Below, piece by piece: positions 18,158-27,370 of a DNA stretch of 64,000 bases. Position 1 is the first letter of the stretch. The number at the start of each line of letters is the position of its first letter. The stretch comes from Myxococcus fulvus (GTDB lineage Bacteria > Myxococcota > Myxococcia > Myxococcales > Myxococcaceae), in assembly GCF_900111765.1 (NCBI RefSeq), contig NZ_FOIB01000002.1, positions 1 to 64,000 on the forward strand, in the 5' to 3' direction. The position numbers and the translations under genes were made by a program. The notes under the pieces were generated by a model. It was not told the origin of the DNA. It saw only the letters and a program-made list of their open reading frames with translations, and ran no database searches.

Positions 18158-19282
18158 ATGTCGAAGCACCCCATCCCGCGCGCGCGGGCCCTGCTGTCCT
18201 CCGCCCTGTGCACCCTGCTGCTCGCAGCCTGCGGTCCCCAGGGCACGGAGGCGCCTCGCGCCGAGGCCCCCGCCCCTGAAGCCACCGAGCAGGGCACCGT
18301 CCTGCACGAGCTCAAGCTGAGCAACACCCGCAGCGTGCGCTTCATCGAGTCCGCCCCGGGTGATGTCTTCGTCGCCGAGTCGGGCCACATGGACCTCGAC
18401 GCCGCCCACCTCCGAGAGGCCATGAAGGCCGAGCCCCCCCAGGGCAAGGCGCTGGCGGACGTCTACCTCGCGCTCGTGCCAGGAGCCACCCGCGAGGACG
18501 TCCCCGCCGCCCTCGTCGCCGCCCAGGGCCGCGTCGACATGGCACGCCACCTCCAGGAGCGCGAGGCCGCCCGGAGCGAGGGCCGCGCCGCCGCGAACGC
18601 CCCGCTCGCCGAAGGCCCGTCCGCCCTGAACACCGAGCGCGGCCCCTCCGCCACAAGCCTCAACGACACCTGGGACTGGGTGGGTGACAAGAATTGGTTC
18701 CAGTCCAACTTCTGTGCCACCACCGCCACCCAGAGCCGCACCTGTATCATGGACTACTGGTACGGCTCCTACAGCGGCGTGAAGGACAACACCGTCTACT
18801 TCCGCGCCGTGGGCCTGGCGGCCGGCTTCGACTCCACCGCGTACTTCTATACGCAGTACAAGTCCTGCGGCGTCTGGCCCTGGAGCAGCTGTGAATGGAA
18901 GGTGAACTACAGCACCACCCTCCAGGCGCGCCACTACATGATGGTCACCTGGGACACGGGCCCGCGCTCGCGCTGGGCCGGCATCGACCAGAGCTCGGAC
19001 CGCGTGTACCTGAGCACCATCTGGAGCACGTCGTCGTCCACCCCGCCGCCCGCGCAGGAGCCGTGCACCGTCTACGCCCGCGCCCACGCCACCACCTGCT
19101 ACAACCTGGACGGCACCCCCTCCTCCATCTCCAACACCCTGTGCGGTGACGCCTGCGCGGGCTCGTACTCCACCGCCTCCCAGTGGGCCACCCAGGCCCT
19201 GGGCACCCAGACGTGCCTGGGCGCCTACGCCGGCTGCTGCCTCTACTACGTCGACCAGAACTTCAACCGCTGCGGCGGGTGA
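18158..19282 (+). CDS. Lipoprotein with Cys-rich C-terminus, function unknown
   Basis: A 374-residue predicted lipoprotein (lipobox LLAAC). GAGGAG precedes the start with good spacing. Residues about 30-165 form a charged, helical, Ala/Glu-rich region. From residue about 175 the sequence is aromatic and Cys-rich (for example FCATTATQSRTCIMDYWYGS), suggesting a disulfide-bonded beta domain. The last 70 residues hold eight cysteines in a compact module (CTVYARAHATTCYNLDG and on). A Ser/Pro linker separates the two. I recognise no family. It is followed by an alpha/beta hydrolase gene on the same strand after 42 bases. Confidence 0.7.
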   Translation: MSKHPIPRARALLSSALCTLLLAACGPQGTEAPRAEAPAPEATEQGTVLHELKLSNTRSVRFIESAPGDVFVAESGHMDLDAAHLREAMKAEPPQGKALADVYLALVPGATREDVPAALVAAQGRVDMARHLQEREAARSEGRAAANAPLAEGPSALNTERGPSATSLNDTWDWVGDKNWFQSNFCATTATQSRTCIMDYWYGSYSGVKDNTVYFRAVGLAAGFDSTAYFYTQYKSCGVWPWSSCEWKVNYSTTLQARHYMMVTWDTGPRSRWAGIDQSSDRVYLSTIWSTSSSTPPPAQEPCTVYARAHATTCYNLDGTPSSISNTLCGDACAGSYSTASQWATQALGTQTCLGAYAGCCLYYVDQNFNRCGG

Positions 19283-19324
19283 CCTGTCTGGGATTCCTCC
19301 CCGGCGACCTGCGATGCTCCAGCC

Positions 19325-20215
19325 ATGGAACGCTTCGTCCAGGTCGCCGAGGGAGTCTCGCTGTGGGTCGAGTCACGCGGGCCAGAAGACGCGCCCGCCA
19401 TCCTGCTCATCATGGGCTCCACCGTCTCGGGCCGTGTCTGGCCCGACGCGCTGATGGAGGCCCTGGCCCGACACCACCGGGTCATCCGCTATGACCACCG
19501 GGACACCGGCAGGTCCACGTGGGCCTTCGACACCCATCCCTACTGCGCGACGCGGATGGCCGAGGACGCTCTCGCCATCCTCGACGCGCTCGGAATCACC
19601 CGCGCGCACGTCGTGGGCATGTCGCTCGGCAGCATGCTGACGCAGTGGCTCCTCGTCACGCATCCCGAGCGACTGCTCAGCGCCACCCTCCTCGGAGCCC
19701 CCGCCCTCCAGGGCGCGCCCCAGCTCCAGGACCTGCCAGCCCGAGCCCCCATCGACCCCGGTCTGTTCGAGTTCTGGAGCCACATGTTCGAGCCCCGCGA
19801 GCGCGAGGCCCAAATCGAGTGGCGGGTGGAGAACTGGCGCCGGCTCCACGGCGCGGTGCTCCCCTTCGACGCCGAGGAGTTCCGCGCGCTCGAGCGGCGC
19901 CTCATCGACCATGCCGGCCGCCACGACACGTCCTCCGCGCACGCGCGGGCCGACCCCACCGGGCTCGCGCGCGGAGCCGAGCTGCCCCACGCCGCCGTGC
20001 CCACCCTCGTCATCGACAGCCCGGAGGACCCGACGAACCCTCCGTCCAACTCCCGCTTCCTCGCCCGGACGCTGCCCCACTCCACCCTGGTGACGCTGGA
20101 GGGAATGGGGCACACGATTCCGAAGGCCATCGTCCCCGCGCTCGCCCAGACGCTCCTGGGCCACGTGGAGGCCGCGGCGGCCTACCCCTTGCGCAGCCCC
20201 ACCACCTCGCCGTAA
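19325..20215 (+). CDS. Alpha/beta hydrolase
   Basis: A 296-residue alpha/beta-hydrolase fold enzyme without a signal peptide. The nucleophile elbow GMSLGS (Ser100), the acid DSPED near residue 235 and the histidine in GMGHTIP near residue 262 make a complete triad. An oxyanion-type segment (LLIMGSTVSG) follows the first strand. It resembles the aclacinomycin-methylesterase/epoxide-hydrolase-like group, but the substrate is not readable. Its last 34 bases overlap the end of the convergent DUF1501 gene. Confidence 0.82.
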   Translation: MERFVQVAEGVSLWVESRGPEDAPAILLIMGSTVSGRVWPDALMEALARHHRVIRYDHRDTGRSTWAFDTHPYCATRMAEDALAILDALGITRAHVVGMSLGSMLTQWLLVTHPERLLSATLLGAPALQGAPQLQDLPARAPIDPGLFEFWSHMFEPREREAQIEWRVENWRRLHGAVLPFDAEEFRALERRLIDHAGRHDTSSAHARADPTGLARGAELPHAAVPTLVIDSPEDPTNPPSNSRFLARTLPHSTLVTLEGMGHTIPKAIVPALAQTLLGHVEAAAAYPLRSPTTSP

Positions 20216-21759
20216 CCGCCGGGGATGAAGAACTCGTGCGTCTCCATTCCCATGATGCGCAGGGCCGTGGTGACGACGTCCGCGGAGCGGGGCACGCGCT
20301 TCTGCGTCTGTCCCGTCTCCTCGATGATGTCCACCGGGGTGCCGAGCCCGCGCGTCGTGTACGTGCCCACCTGCCGGTTGTGGGCCACGTTGCCACCGGC
20401 GAAGACCACCGAGGTGTACGGGTGGTGGTCGTCCGGCAGGTTGTAGGTGCCGTCACTGCCGCGTGAGGCCCAGCTCCGCCCGAACTCGCTCATCACCAGC
20501 ACCAGCGTGTCGTCCAGCAGCGTCTTGCCCGGCTTGCCCGGCGCGGGCGTCGCCTTCATCTCGCCCAGGAAGCGCGCCACGCAGTCCATCAACCCGCGGC
20601 CATGCGCGCAGCTGTACGCATGCCCGCCACCGTTGTGCGTGTCGAAGTCGAGCCTGAGCGACACGTGCACCGACGTGGCCAGGTCCGACTTGAGCAGGCG
20701 CAGCGCCATGTCCATCCGCGGATCCAACCCCACCAGGTGGAAGTTCGCGAGGCCGAACGTGTACGTGAAGGACTCGCTCAGGTAGCTCGACAGGTACGAG
20801 GGCCGGCTCGTCTTCAGCGCGTCGATGCCCTTGGTCTTCTCCAGCACCGACACCACGTCCGTCGCCAGCACGCGCGAGACGCTGTTCAGCGAGCCGTGCA
20901 GGCCCTCCAGGTAGTTGTCCACCTTCGCCGTCGAGCGGCCCAGCCGGGGCTTCGCCTGCCCCAGCGAGTAGCGCTCCACCGTGGTCGTCTTCAGCTGGGC
21001 CCCGGTGGGCTCGCCCTTCGCGTTCAGCTCCGGCCCCTCGGTGCGCGCCTCCAGCCCGTTCCACCAGGCGTTGTCCGCCGCCTTGCCGGAGAGCATCGGC
21101 TTGAGCGCGTCGATGGACGGCACCCCCACGGGCCCCGCGTGCGACGGCAGCCCCATGCCGGACGGCATGCCGCGCTCACCCGCCACCACCACGAACGGCA
21201 GCGGCCGGCTCTCCCGGTGCCGCTCGTACAGGTGGTTCGCGATGACCGAGTGCACCGCCGGCGCCCGGTAGTCCGCGCCCGCCACGCCGCACATCGCGGA
21301 GATGAAGGCGCTCGCGTGGTCATTGGTGCCCTGGTCGATGCCGTGCAGCACGCTCAGCTGCTCGTGCAGCGCATAGTGCTGATAGCCATACATCAGCGGG
21401 CTGAAGTTGCCGCGGGCCGCGGGGTTCGCGGGGTCCCACGACTGCCAGGTCCGCAAGGGCTTGTACGGGCCGTTGGGGGCCGCCAGGTCCACCACCTTGC
21501 TCGCATCGAAGAAGACGGGCTCGCTGCTGAAGCCCGCGGGCGGCGGGACACACAGCGGAATCTCCGCGTCCTCCATCGGCGTGAAGTAGTAGGCCGGGCG
21601 GAAGCCGCCCGGGACATAGAGCACCACGAGCCGCGAGGGGACATCCGCGTCCGCGGCGTGCGCGGTGCCGGAGCCCAAGAGCCCCGCCTTCTCCAGGAGC
21701 GCCAGCTGGCTTGCGCCCAGGGCCCACTTGAGCAACGTGCGTCGAGAGGTGTTCAGCAT
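20182..21759 (-). CDS. DUF1501-type exported protein (Tat signal)
   Basis: A 525-residue protein whose N-terminus (SRRTLLKWALGA) reads as a twin-arginine signal, cleaved near AHA-AD. The body fits the DUF1501/DUF1552-like branch of the alkaline-phosphatase/sulfatase superfold: a VVLYVPGG first strand, an HGIDQGTNDHASAF block and a C-terminal VMSEFGRSW followed by a histidine-rich DDHHPY. In planctomycetes and myxobacteria such genes travel with DUF1549/cytochrome c genes, as here. Enzymatic activity has not been established for the family. It is the last gene of a three-gene operon, 12 bases after the previous stop codon. Confidence 0.75.
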   Translation of the reverse strand: MLNTSRRTLLKWALGASQLALLEKAGLLGSGTAHAADADVPSRLVVLYVPGGFRPAYYFTPMEDAEIPLCVPPPAGFSSEPVFFDASKVVDLAAPNGPYKPLRTWQSWDPANPAARGNFSPLMYGYQHYALHEQLSVLHGIDQGTNDHASAFISAMCGVAGADYRAPAVHSVIANHLYERHRESRPLPFVVVAGERGMPSGMGLPSHAGPVGVPSIDALKPMLSGKAADNAWWNGLEARTEGPELNAKGEPTGAQLKTTTVERYSLGQAKPRLGRSTAKVDNYLEGLHGSLNSVSRVLATDVVSVLEKTKGIDALKTSRPSYLSSYLSESFTYTFGLANFHLVGLDPRMDMALRLLKSDLATSVHVSLRLDFDTHNGGGHAYSCAHGRGLMDCVARFLGEMKATPAPGKPGKTLLDDTLVLVMSEFGRSWASRGSDGTYNLPDDHHPYTSVVFAGGNVAHNRQVGTYTTRGLGTPVDIIEETGQTQKRVPRSADVVTTALRIMGMETHEFFIPGGYGEVVGLRKG

Positions 21760-21771
21760 GGGGTCCTCGGC

Positions 21772-22815
21772 TCAGTAGGTGATCCACAGCGGGTGACGGA
21801 TGAGCGCCGCGCAGGTGCCCACCCAGGCCAGGCGCGTGGTCTGCGCCTCCAGCGGGAGGTAGACCTGCTCGTACAGCTCCTTCAGCTCCGCGTCCGTGGG
21901 CGGCTGCCCGAGCATGCGGAGGTAGAGGTTGCGCAGGTTCTTCTGCACCGCGTCCGGGTTCTTTGTCGACGTGTCCGCGAGCGTCACGTAGCGCAGCACC
22001 GCCTTGTTGTTCTGCTTGTCCACCGCGCGTCCGCACCAGGCCTGGGACATCTGCACCAGCGCCTGACCGGAGGAGGGGCCGAACATCGGGTTCTTCTTGC
22101 GGTACTCCAGGGAGTTGCCGCCGCCCAGGGCCTCGTAGCGCTCCGGAGCGCGCGAGTCGGAGACGTACTCGCCGGAGATGCCGGGGGCCCAGTCCCCGGG
22201 CCAGACGAAGAACTTGTTCCAGTTCACCACGTAGGCCCGGTTGCGCCAGTCGGGGTTGCTCGTGCTCACGAAGTCCTCGAGCGTCAGGCCCAGCTGGTCC
22301 ATCAGGCTCACCACCATCTCGTCCGCGGCCAGCCGGCGGACCTGGAACTCCTTGGGTGACGGCGTGTCCATCGGCTCGGGCGGCGCCTTCAGGTCCCGAA
22401 TCCAGTCCTCCACCTGGGCAATGGTCATGGTGACGCGGCCATTGGCGACCAGCTGCTCGTAGGGCTGGCCCGGCGGCATCTGCGCGTAGCTGCCCGGGGC
22501 GTTGCCCTTGAGCATCTTGATGAGCAGGCTGCCCTCCGGGTCGCCGCGCTTCACGAAGCGCTCGTCGTAGACCAGCCCGCTCTCGAACGCGGCGAGCGAG
22601 GCGAAGAAGGGCTTGTTGCCGTTGACGTGGCAGCCCTCGCACGCGGGCGCGAGCGCCAGGCGGACCGCGTCGTTGTCGCTCGACGCGGCGCACGTCCCCG
22701 AGTCCGGCTCATCCGAGCTGCCCTGTCGGTACGAGCTGTCACCGAAGCAGGCCCCCAGGTTGATCGCGAGCACCGCCAGCGCGGCGGCGCACACAAAAGA
22801 CGTCGGCGTGCGCAT
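21772..22815 (-). CDS. Single-heme c-type lipoprotein
   Basis: A 347-residue lipoprotein (lipobox LGAC, Cys22). One CEGCH heme c motif at residues 58-62 opens a cytochrome-like segment that ends with an MPPGQPYEQL stretch, a likely methionine ligand, and a helix with VEDWIRDL. The remaining 200 residues are helical and not recognised. ATG at 22815 overlaps the previous gene's stop codon as TGATG, with GGAGG 8 bases upstream; a GTG one codon earlier is also possible. It lies between the DUF1549-like and DUF1501-like genes, so it probably acts with them in the periplasm. Confidence 0.75.
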   Translation of the reverse strand: MRTPTSFVCAAALAVLAINLGACFGDSSYRQGSSDEPDSGTCAASSDNDAVRLALAPACEGCHVNGNKPFFASLAAFESGLVYDERFVKRGDPEGSLLIKMLKGNAPGSYAQMPPGQPYEQLVANGRVTMTIAQVEDWIRDLKAPPEPMDTPSPKEFQVRRLAADEMVVSLMDQLGLTLEDFVSTSNPDWRNRAYVVNWNKFFVWPGDWAPGISGEYVSDSRAPERYEALGGGNSLEYRKKNPMFGPSSGQALVQMSQAWCGRAVDKQNNKAVLRYVTLADTSTKNPDAVQKNLRNLYLRMLGQPPTDAELKELYEQVYLPLEAQTTRLAWVGTCAALIRHPLWITY

Positions 22816-24653
22816 CACAGGCCCCTCCGCAGCTCGGGCTGCTCGAACAGGTAGCGGATGAAGGGGCGCAGCTTGCGCTCCCCGGCGACGAACTCGCGCG
22901 CGAGCTTGTCGATGAAGCCCTTCTCCGTGGCCGGGTTCAGCTCCCGGCCGATGAACATCGCGTAGAGCTTGCGCGCCGCGCAGCGGTCGAACTCACCCGA
23001 GCGCACCAGCAGCTTGCCGAAGCCCAGGGGGCCCATGGTGCCGTCGCCGTGCTCACCCAGCAGCGTGTACGACTCCGGCATCGTGTCCAGCAGCACCGCC
23101 TCCGGGTTCGCCTTGAGCTCTTCGGGCGTGACGGGCGTGAGCACCGTGTTGGGCAGGAAGGCGTTCCGCCACCGCTGGCCCGGCGCGTTGCCGGTGTGCG
23201 GGTACTTGCCCGACAGCCACTCGGCGGTGACGCGCTGGTTGCCCATGCCGCCGATGAAGGGCCAGGGGACGTAGTAGCTGGGGAACGGCGTGAAGTCCCA
23301 GCGCTTGAAGGCGATGGCCGCGGGGTCCAGCGTCTTGTGGCAGTGCAGGCACGTGCCGCCCGTGGCCGGGTCGATCTCCAGCGGCGGGAAGTGCACGTCC
23401 GCGGGGGGCGGCGAGAAGTTCTGGCAGGCGAAGATCTCCAGGAAGCGCGCCGCCCGGACCCGCTCGCGCGGGAACGAGGACATGGAGCCCATCATCGTGA
23501 GCACGCCCGCGGCGGGCAGCCCCAGGGGCGCCTCCGTCGTCGTGCGCGGGTCGAAGTGGTAGGTGCGCTCCATGCTGCCGGAGCGCGACTTGTCGGGGGT
23601 GAGCGACAGGTGGAAGGGCTCGAGCTGCTCCACCACGAACTCCCGCCACGCCTGCGGGTCGTTCGGCGTGGGGTGCATCGGGTCTCTCGGCTCGTTGCCC
23701 ACGTCCGGGCGCCACCAGGTGGTGTTCTGGTCCACCACGGGGTTGCCCATCTGCCGGCCGAAGCGGACGTACAGCGCCCGGAGCCAGTTGGTGCCGACGG
23801 TGTAGTTGCCGACGACCAGGTCCGACAGCGGGCGGTCATGCCACGCCAGGTGCGCGAACAGGCGCGCGGGCTCCTCGTAGGGGTGGCGACGCTGACCGTT
23901 GAGGCTGCCGGTGCCCCCGGACCCGAGGCCCGCGAGCGGCGAACACCAGATGAGGTTCGGCCCGCAGCCACAGCCCCGGTTCAGCGCCGGGTCGTAATAG
24001 CCGCCGGAGGCGACGCCGCAGTCCAGCACCTTGCCGGTGCGGGTGTCTGTGACCGTCTTCGTGTCCCCTCCCGCCTTGCCCAGCACCTGGACGGTGGTGC
24101 CCGGAGCCCACCAGGGCTCGACGGTGTGCACCTCCGGGACGGCGGGGTTGCCGGCGCCGTCCTTGTCCTGGCATTGCTGATTGGGGCTGCCGGTCTCGAA
24201 CTCGTTGACCGCGTAGTACGCGCCCGGGTGCAGGCTGTTGTCCTCACAGCGGTGCAGGTGCCCGGACATGTCGCCCTGGTACGCGTCCCCGCTGGCGCCC
24301 GTGGTGTAGGCGCCCACGGCGATCCACTCGTGCCCGAAGCGCACCATGCGCTCGTAGAACTTCGGGGAGGCCAGCACCTCGTCGAGCGTGGAGCGCAGGA
24401 GCGTCGCGCGGGCCGCGGGCGTCGTCGCCGCCTCCATGGCCTCGTACTGCTCCAGGGTGGGGGTGGTCCCGGTGAGGCCGAGCACGATGCGCCGCAGCAC
24501 GCGCGTGTCGCTCATCGGGTCCTCGGGAGGGTCCTCCGGGGCCGTCGGCTCGGGTTCACATTGCTGCGCATGCGCGTCGGACACGACGAGCCCGGACATC
24601 GCGAACAGCACGCCCGCGAGGGCCGCGCTCTTCAGGTGCAGGTGCCAGTGCAT
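22815..24653 (-). CDS. Exported DUF1549-like protein with a heme c motif
   Basis: A 612-residue exported protein (signal cleaved near AHA-QQ). Residues about 50-115 match the DUF1549-type helical domain (RVLRRIVLGLTGTTPTLEQY and on). A single CLHCH motif near residue 437 followed by KTLDP is the heme-binding part. The C-terminal about 100 residues resemble DUF1588/DUF1585-type domains (GFGKLLVRSGEFDRCAARKLYAMFIGR). It is the first gene of the operon with the single-heme lipoprotein and the DUF1501 protein. Such sets are common in planctomycetes and myxobacteria and are suspected to process polymers or move electrons; neither is shown. Confidence 0.75.
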   Translation of the reverse strand: MHWHLHLKSAALAGVLFAMSGLVVSDAHAQQCEPEPTAPEDPPEDPMSDTRVLRRIVLGLTGTTPTLEQYEAMEAATTPAARATLLRSTLDEVLASPKFYERMVRFGHEWIAVGAYTTGASGDAYQGDMSGHLHRCEDNSLHPGAYYAVNEFETGSPNQQCQDKDGAGNPAVPEVHTVEPWWAPGTTVQVLGKAGGDTKTVTDTRTGKVLDCGVASGGYYDPALNRGCGCGPNLIWCSPLAGLGSGGTGSLNGQRRHPYEEPARLFAHLAWHDRPLSDLVVGNYTVGTNWLRALYVRFGRQMGNPVVDQNTTWWRPDVGNEPRDPMHPTPNDPQAWREFVVEQLEPFHLSLTPDKSRSGSMERTYHFDPRTTTEAPLGLPAAGVLTMMGSMSSFPRERVRAARFLEIFACQNFSPPPADVHFPPLEIDPATGGTCLHCHKTLDPAAIAFKRWDFTPFPSYYVPWPFIGGMGNQRVTAEWLSGKYPHTGNAPGQRWRNAFLPNTVLTPVTPEELKANPEAVLLDTMPESYTLLGEHGDGTMGPLGFGKLLVRSGEFDRCAARKLYAMFIGRELNPATEKGFIDKLAREFVAGERKLRPFIRYLFEQPELRRGL

Positions 24654-24726
24654 GCGTGCGACGGTAGCATCGATTGTCGCAACGACACACAGCAGAACCT
24701 CTGTCTGTCATTCAGCGAGAATGAGG

Positions 24727-24814
24727 GGTGGACTCCCCTCCACACCTGATTGTCTTTCCGGCCTCCCCCGGACGTGAGCCGGCCCCCCGCTGAGGTGGAC
24801 TCCCCACCACACCT
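24727..24814. repeat. Pair of near-identical 21-bp direct repeats
   Basis: The 21-bp element GGTGGACTCCCC + (T/A)CCACACCT occurs at 24727-24747 and 24794-24814, differing by one base, 67 bases apart. Each copy can fold back on itself (GTGG ... CCAC). They lie between the start of the DUF1549 operon and the end of the LVIVD gene, so they sit upstream of the operon promoter. Confidence 0.6.
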
Positions 24815-24883
24815 GGGGCTCCGGGCCCGCGCTCCCCGGAGTGCGTGGAGGTGTGTCTCGCGCACTCCGAGGGGACGAAGTCG

Positions 24884-26506
24884 CTACGGCTGGGGGAGCT
24901 CGCGGAAGACGAGCAGGCCCCGCGAGGAGTCCGCCGCGTACACATGGCCGTCGCCGGGGACGCGGATGCCGAGCAGTCCCTCGAAGGGGCTGTCGGTGCG
25001 GTCCGGGTCCGTGTCGCGGAAGGTGTTGTAGTGCGCCACCTGCCGGGGCCTGGTGGGATTGGACACGTCCAGCACGCGCACGCCGTCGTGGTACCAGGCG
25101 ATGTAGAGCAGGTTGCCGCGCAGGATGATGTTGTGGATGGAGGTGAAGGGCCGGTGGGTGCGGAACTCGCCGATCTTCACGATGCGCGCCGGGTCGGTGA
25201 CGTCGAGCACGCGCAGGTGGGCGTGCTGGAACTCACCGCCCTCGAACGCGAGGGTGCGGCCGGCGAAGGTGCCCACCGCGCTGTGGTGCGCGAAGCTGAA
25301 GTCCGGACGGACGTACCCGCCCAGCTCGCGGACGTCGTCCAGGTCGGTGACATCCAGGACGAAGTAGCCGCGATAGGACTCGCTGACGTAGAGGCGGTTG
25401 CCGTACACGAAGGCGTCATGGGGGCCTCCCAGCGTGGCCACCTCGGGAGCGGCGATGACGGTCCGCAGCTCGGGCGACAGCGGGTCGGAGATGTCGTGCA
25501 CGAACGTGCCGAGGCTGGGGGCCATGGAGTAGAGCCGATCTCCGTCGACGAGCACCGTGTGCGTGCCCCTGTCGCCCGTCGTGACGCTCCGGACGAAGCG
25601 GGGATTGGCGGGCTCGGAGATGTCATAGACGAGCGTCCCCGACGCGTTGCTGGCCACGTACAGGGCATCGCCCTTGGCCCAGACGGCGTTCCAGTAGTTG
25701 TCGTGGGGCAGGGAGAGGGTCGTCTTGAGGACGGGCGCCGCCGGGTTGCTGACGTCGAAGACCGAGAGGCCCCCCAGACGGACCTGCTTGGGGATGGAGA
25801 CGACGTAGGCGTGCCCCTTGGTGACGTAGAGGTCCAGGGGGTGGCCCAGGGGGGTGTAGCCCTCGCCGTGCAGCGCGAGGCCGCCAGAGGACTCGGGCTC
25901 ACCGCCCCAGTGGGAGACCCGGTGTGCCTCGAAGGTCCCCGAGCGGGAGAGCCGGTTGCGGGCGCAGTAGGCGAAGCAGCCGGTGATGAGGTCGGGCGAC
26001 TTCTGCTCGCAGCCCAGGTAGGTGATGGTGGCGGCACCGCTGGCCGGGACACCTTGGAGGTGGAAGCGCCCGGGGCCCGTGTCCTTCACGGCCAGGGGCT
26101 GGAAGAACATGGTGCCGCCATCCTCGGTGAACCGGACGCCCCCGACGTCGGTCAGTCTGTAGCCCCCGTCCGGCACGTGCCGCCCGTCCCGGTTCGGCAG
26201 GATGTAGATGGACCCGGGCTCGACGTCGGTGAGCGTGCCCACGTCGCAGCCGGAGAGGTCGAAGCGCGACAGCTCCAGGCAGGCCGAGCCCCCCGCGTCC
26301 TGGGTATCGAAGGTGCACGGGGCATAGGGTCCCGGGTCCTGGAAGTCACCCTGCTCCTCGAGTTCGGTGTAGGTGCCATCCCAGCCGGCGTCGGGTGTGC
26401 CGGCGTCCGCGGATGGGCTCGCTTCGGAGTCGTCATCACAGCCGGAGAGGCCCGGCGACGACAGCAAGAGACAGGCGGACAGAAGGGCGCGAAGTGACGG
26501 CGTCAT
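24884..26506 (-). CDS. LVIVD beta-propeller lipoprotein
   Basis: A 540-residue predicted lipoprotein (lipobox GLSGC). After an Asp/Ala/Gly-rich linker and a 150-residue N-terminal domain, at least six LVIVD-type repeats of about 42-50 residues follow (LSVFDVSNPAAP, LVYDISEPANP, FVHDISDPLSP, FVLDVTDLDD, LRVLDVTDPA, VRVLDVSNPTRP), as in choice-of-anchor/LVIVD propellers of bacterial surfaces. Five of the cysteines are in the N-terminal domain. GGGAGG lies 8 bases before the ATG but is inside a 17-bp perfect hairpin. The role is unknown; display at the surface is usual. Confidence 0.78.
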   Translation of the reverse strand: MTPSLRALLSACLLLSSPGLSGCDDDSEASPSADAGTPDAGWDGTYTELEEQGDFQDPGPYAPCTFDTQDAGGSACLELSRFDLSGCDVGTLTDVEPGSIYILPNRDGRHVPDGGYRLTDVGGVRFTEDGGTMFFQPLAVKDTGPGRFHLQGVPASGAATITYLGCEQKSPDLITGCFAYCARNRLSRSGTFEAHRVSHWGGEPESSGGLALHGEGYTPLGHPLDLYVTKGHAYVVSIPKQVRLGGLSVFDVSNPAAPVLKTTLSLPHDNYWNAVWAKGDALYVASNASGTLVYDISEPANPRFVRSVTTGDRGTHTVLVDGDRLYSMAPSLGTFVHDISDPLSPELRTVIAAPEVATLGGPHDAFVYGNRLYVSESYRGYFVLDVTDLDDVRELGGYVRPDFSFAHHSAVGTFAGRTLAFEGGEFQHAHLRVLDVTDPARIVKIGEFRTHRPFTSIHNIILRGNLLYIAWYHDGVRVLDVSNPTRPRQVAHYNTFRDTDPDRTDSPFEGLLGIRVPGDGHVYAADSSRGLLVFRELPQP

Positions 26507-26513
26507 GTGAGAG

Positions 26514-26557
26514 CCTCCCGGAAGGCCGCCATGTGACGGAGGCGGCCTTCCGGGAGG
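26514..26557 (-). promoter_or_regulatory. 17-bp perfect hairpin burying the LVIVD gene's ribosome binding site
   Basis: CCTCCCGGAAGGCCGCC (26514-26530) and its exact complement (26541-26557) surround a 10-base loop. In the minus-strand transcript the 3' arm ends in GGGAGG, the only good Shine-Dalgarno of the gene starting at 26506. The stem could end transcription of the upstream gene or shut off translation of the LVIVD gene, or both. Confidence 0.7.
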
Positions 26558-26626
26558 AACGTCACGGTCCCTCATTTCCCCTCAGGGAGTTCCTCCACGC
26601 GCGGACGGAGCCCCTGACAGCACCCC

Positions 26627-27370
26627 TCAGTACATCTTCAAGTCATACGTCGGCGTGGGACGCCAGTCGGAGCCGGCGGGGGTGTTGCGCGTGTCGGTGA
26701 CCTTCACGGCGTAGACGCCCGGCGCCACGTTGACCGAGGTCCGGAACAGCCAGCAGGTGGGCGTGAAGTCGGAGCAGACCGTCGTCGTGGTGCTGGTCAG
26801 CAAGGCGCCCAGGGTGCGGGTGGGATAGTCATAGGCATACACGTCCACGCGGAGCGGGCCGGTGTTGCGCAGGTTGTAGACCTCCACCGTCATCAACTGG
26901 TGGATGTTCGTGGCCCCGAGCACCCAGTCCGCGTCCCCCGCCCGGTGGAACGTGTGCCCGAGCTGCGGCGTCCCCACGTAGGACGAGGCCGAGGTGTGGG
27001 AGTTGTCGCTCTCGTACGCATCCGGCGGCGCGAGCAGGCAGTTGGGGGGAGGGCTGAAGCCACCCGGCGTGCAGACGTTGTTCGAGCAGGAACAGCCCGT
27101 CGCGCATTCCGCTCCCGTGCTGCAGGCCCGCACCGGCGCCACGTCACAGTAGCCCGCGGGCGGGGGCGGACCGATGCCACCCGGCGCGCAGACGCCATTG
27201 CTGCAGACGCAGCTCGAGCGGCAATCGAGCCACGTCGAGCAGGCCCGAAGCTCCGCCCCCTGCTCCTCCACGAGCTCCGACGGGCCCACGGCCTCGGGAG
27301 CGTCCTCGACGCTCCCACATCCCGCGACCCACACGGCCATGACACAAAGACTCCAACGAACCAGATGCAC
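26627..27370 (-). CDS. Lipoprotein with two Cys-rich modules and a PPC-like domain
   Basis: A 247-residue predicted lipoprotein. GTG at 27370 has AGGAG 7 bases upstream and gives a short signal ending in lipobox WVAGC. Two copies of a Cys-rich module occur about 37 residues apart (CSTWLDCRSSCVCSNGVC and CSTGAECATGCSCSNNVC). The C-terminal 130 residues look like a bacterial pre-peptidase C-terminal (PPC) beta-sandwich: DAYESDNSHTSASSYV, an RAGDADWV strand and a final YAVKVTD. No protease domain is present, so it is a PPC-like carrier of unknown use. It is divergent from a LuxR-type regulator gene. Confidence 0.7.
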   Translation of the reverse strand: MHLVRWSLCVMAVWVAGCGSVEDAPEAVGPSELVEEQGAELRACSTWLDCRSSCVCSNGVCAPGGIGPPPPAGYCDVAPVRACSTGAECATGCSCSNNVCTPGGFSPPPNCLLAPPDAYESDNSHTSASSYVGTPQLGHTFHRAGDADWVLGATNIHQLMTVEVYNLRNTGPLRVDVYAYDYPTRTLGALLTSTTTTVCSDFTPTCWLFRTSVNVAPGVYAVKVTDTRNTPAGSDWRPTPTYDLKMY

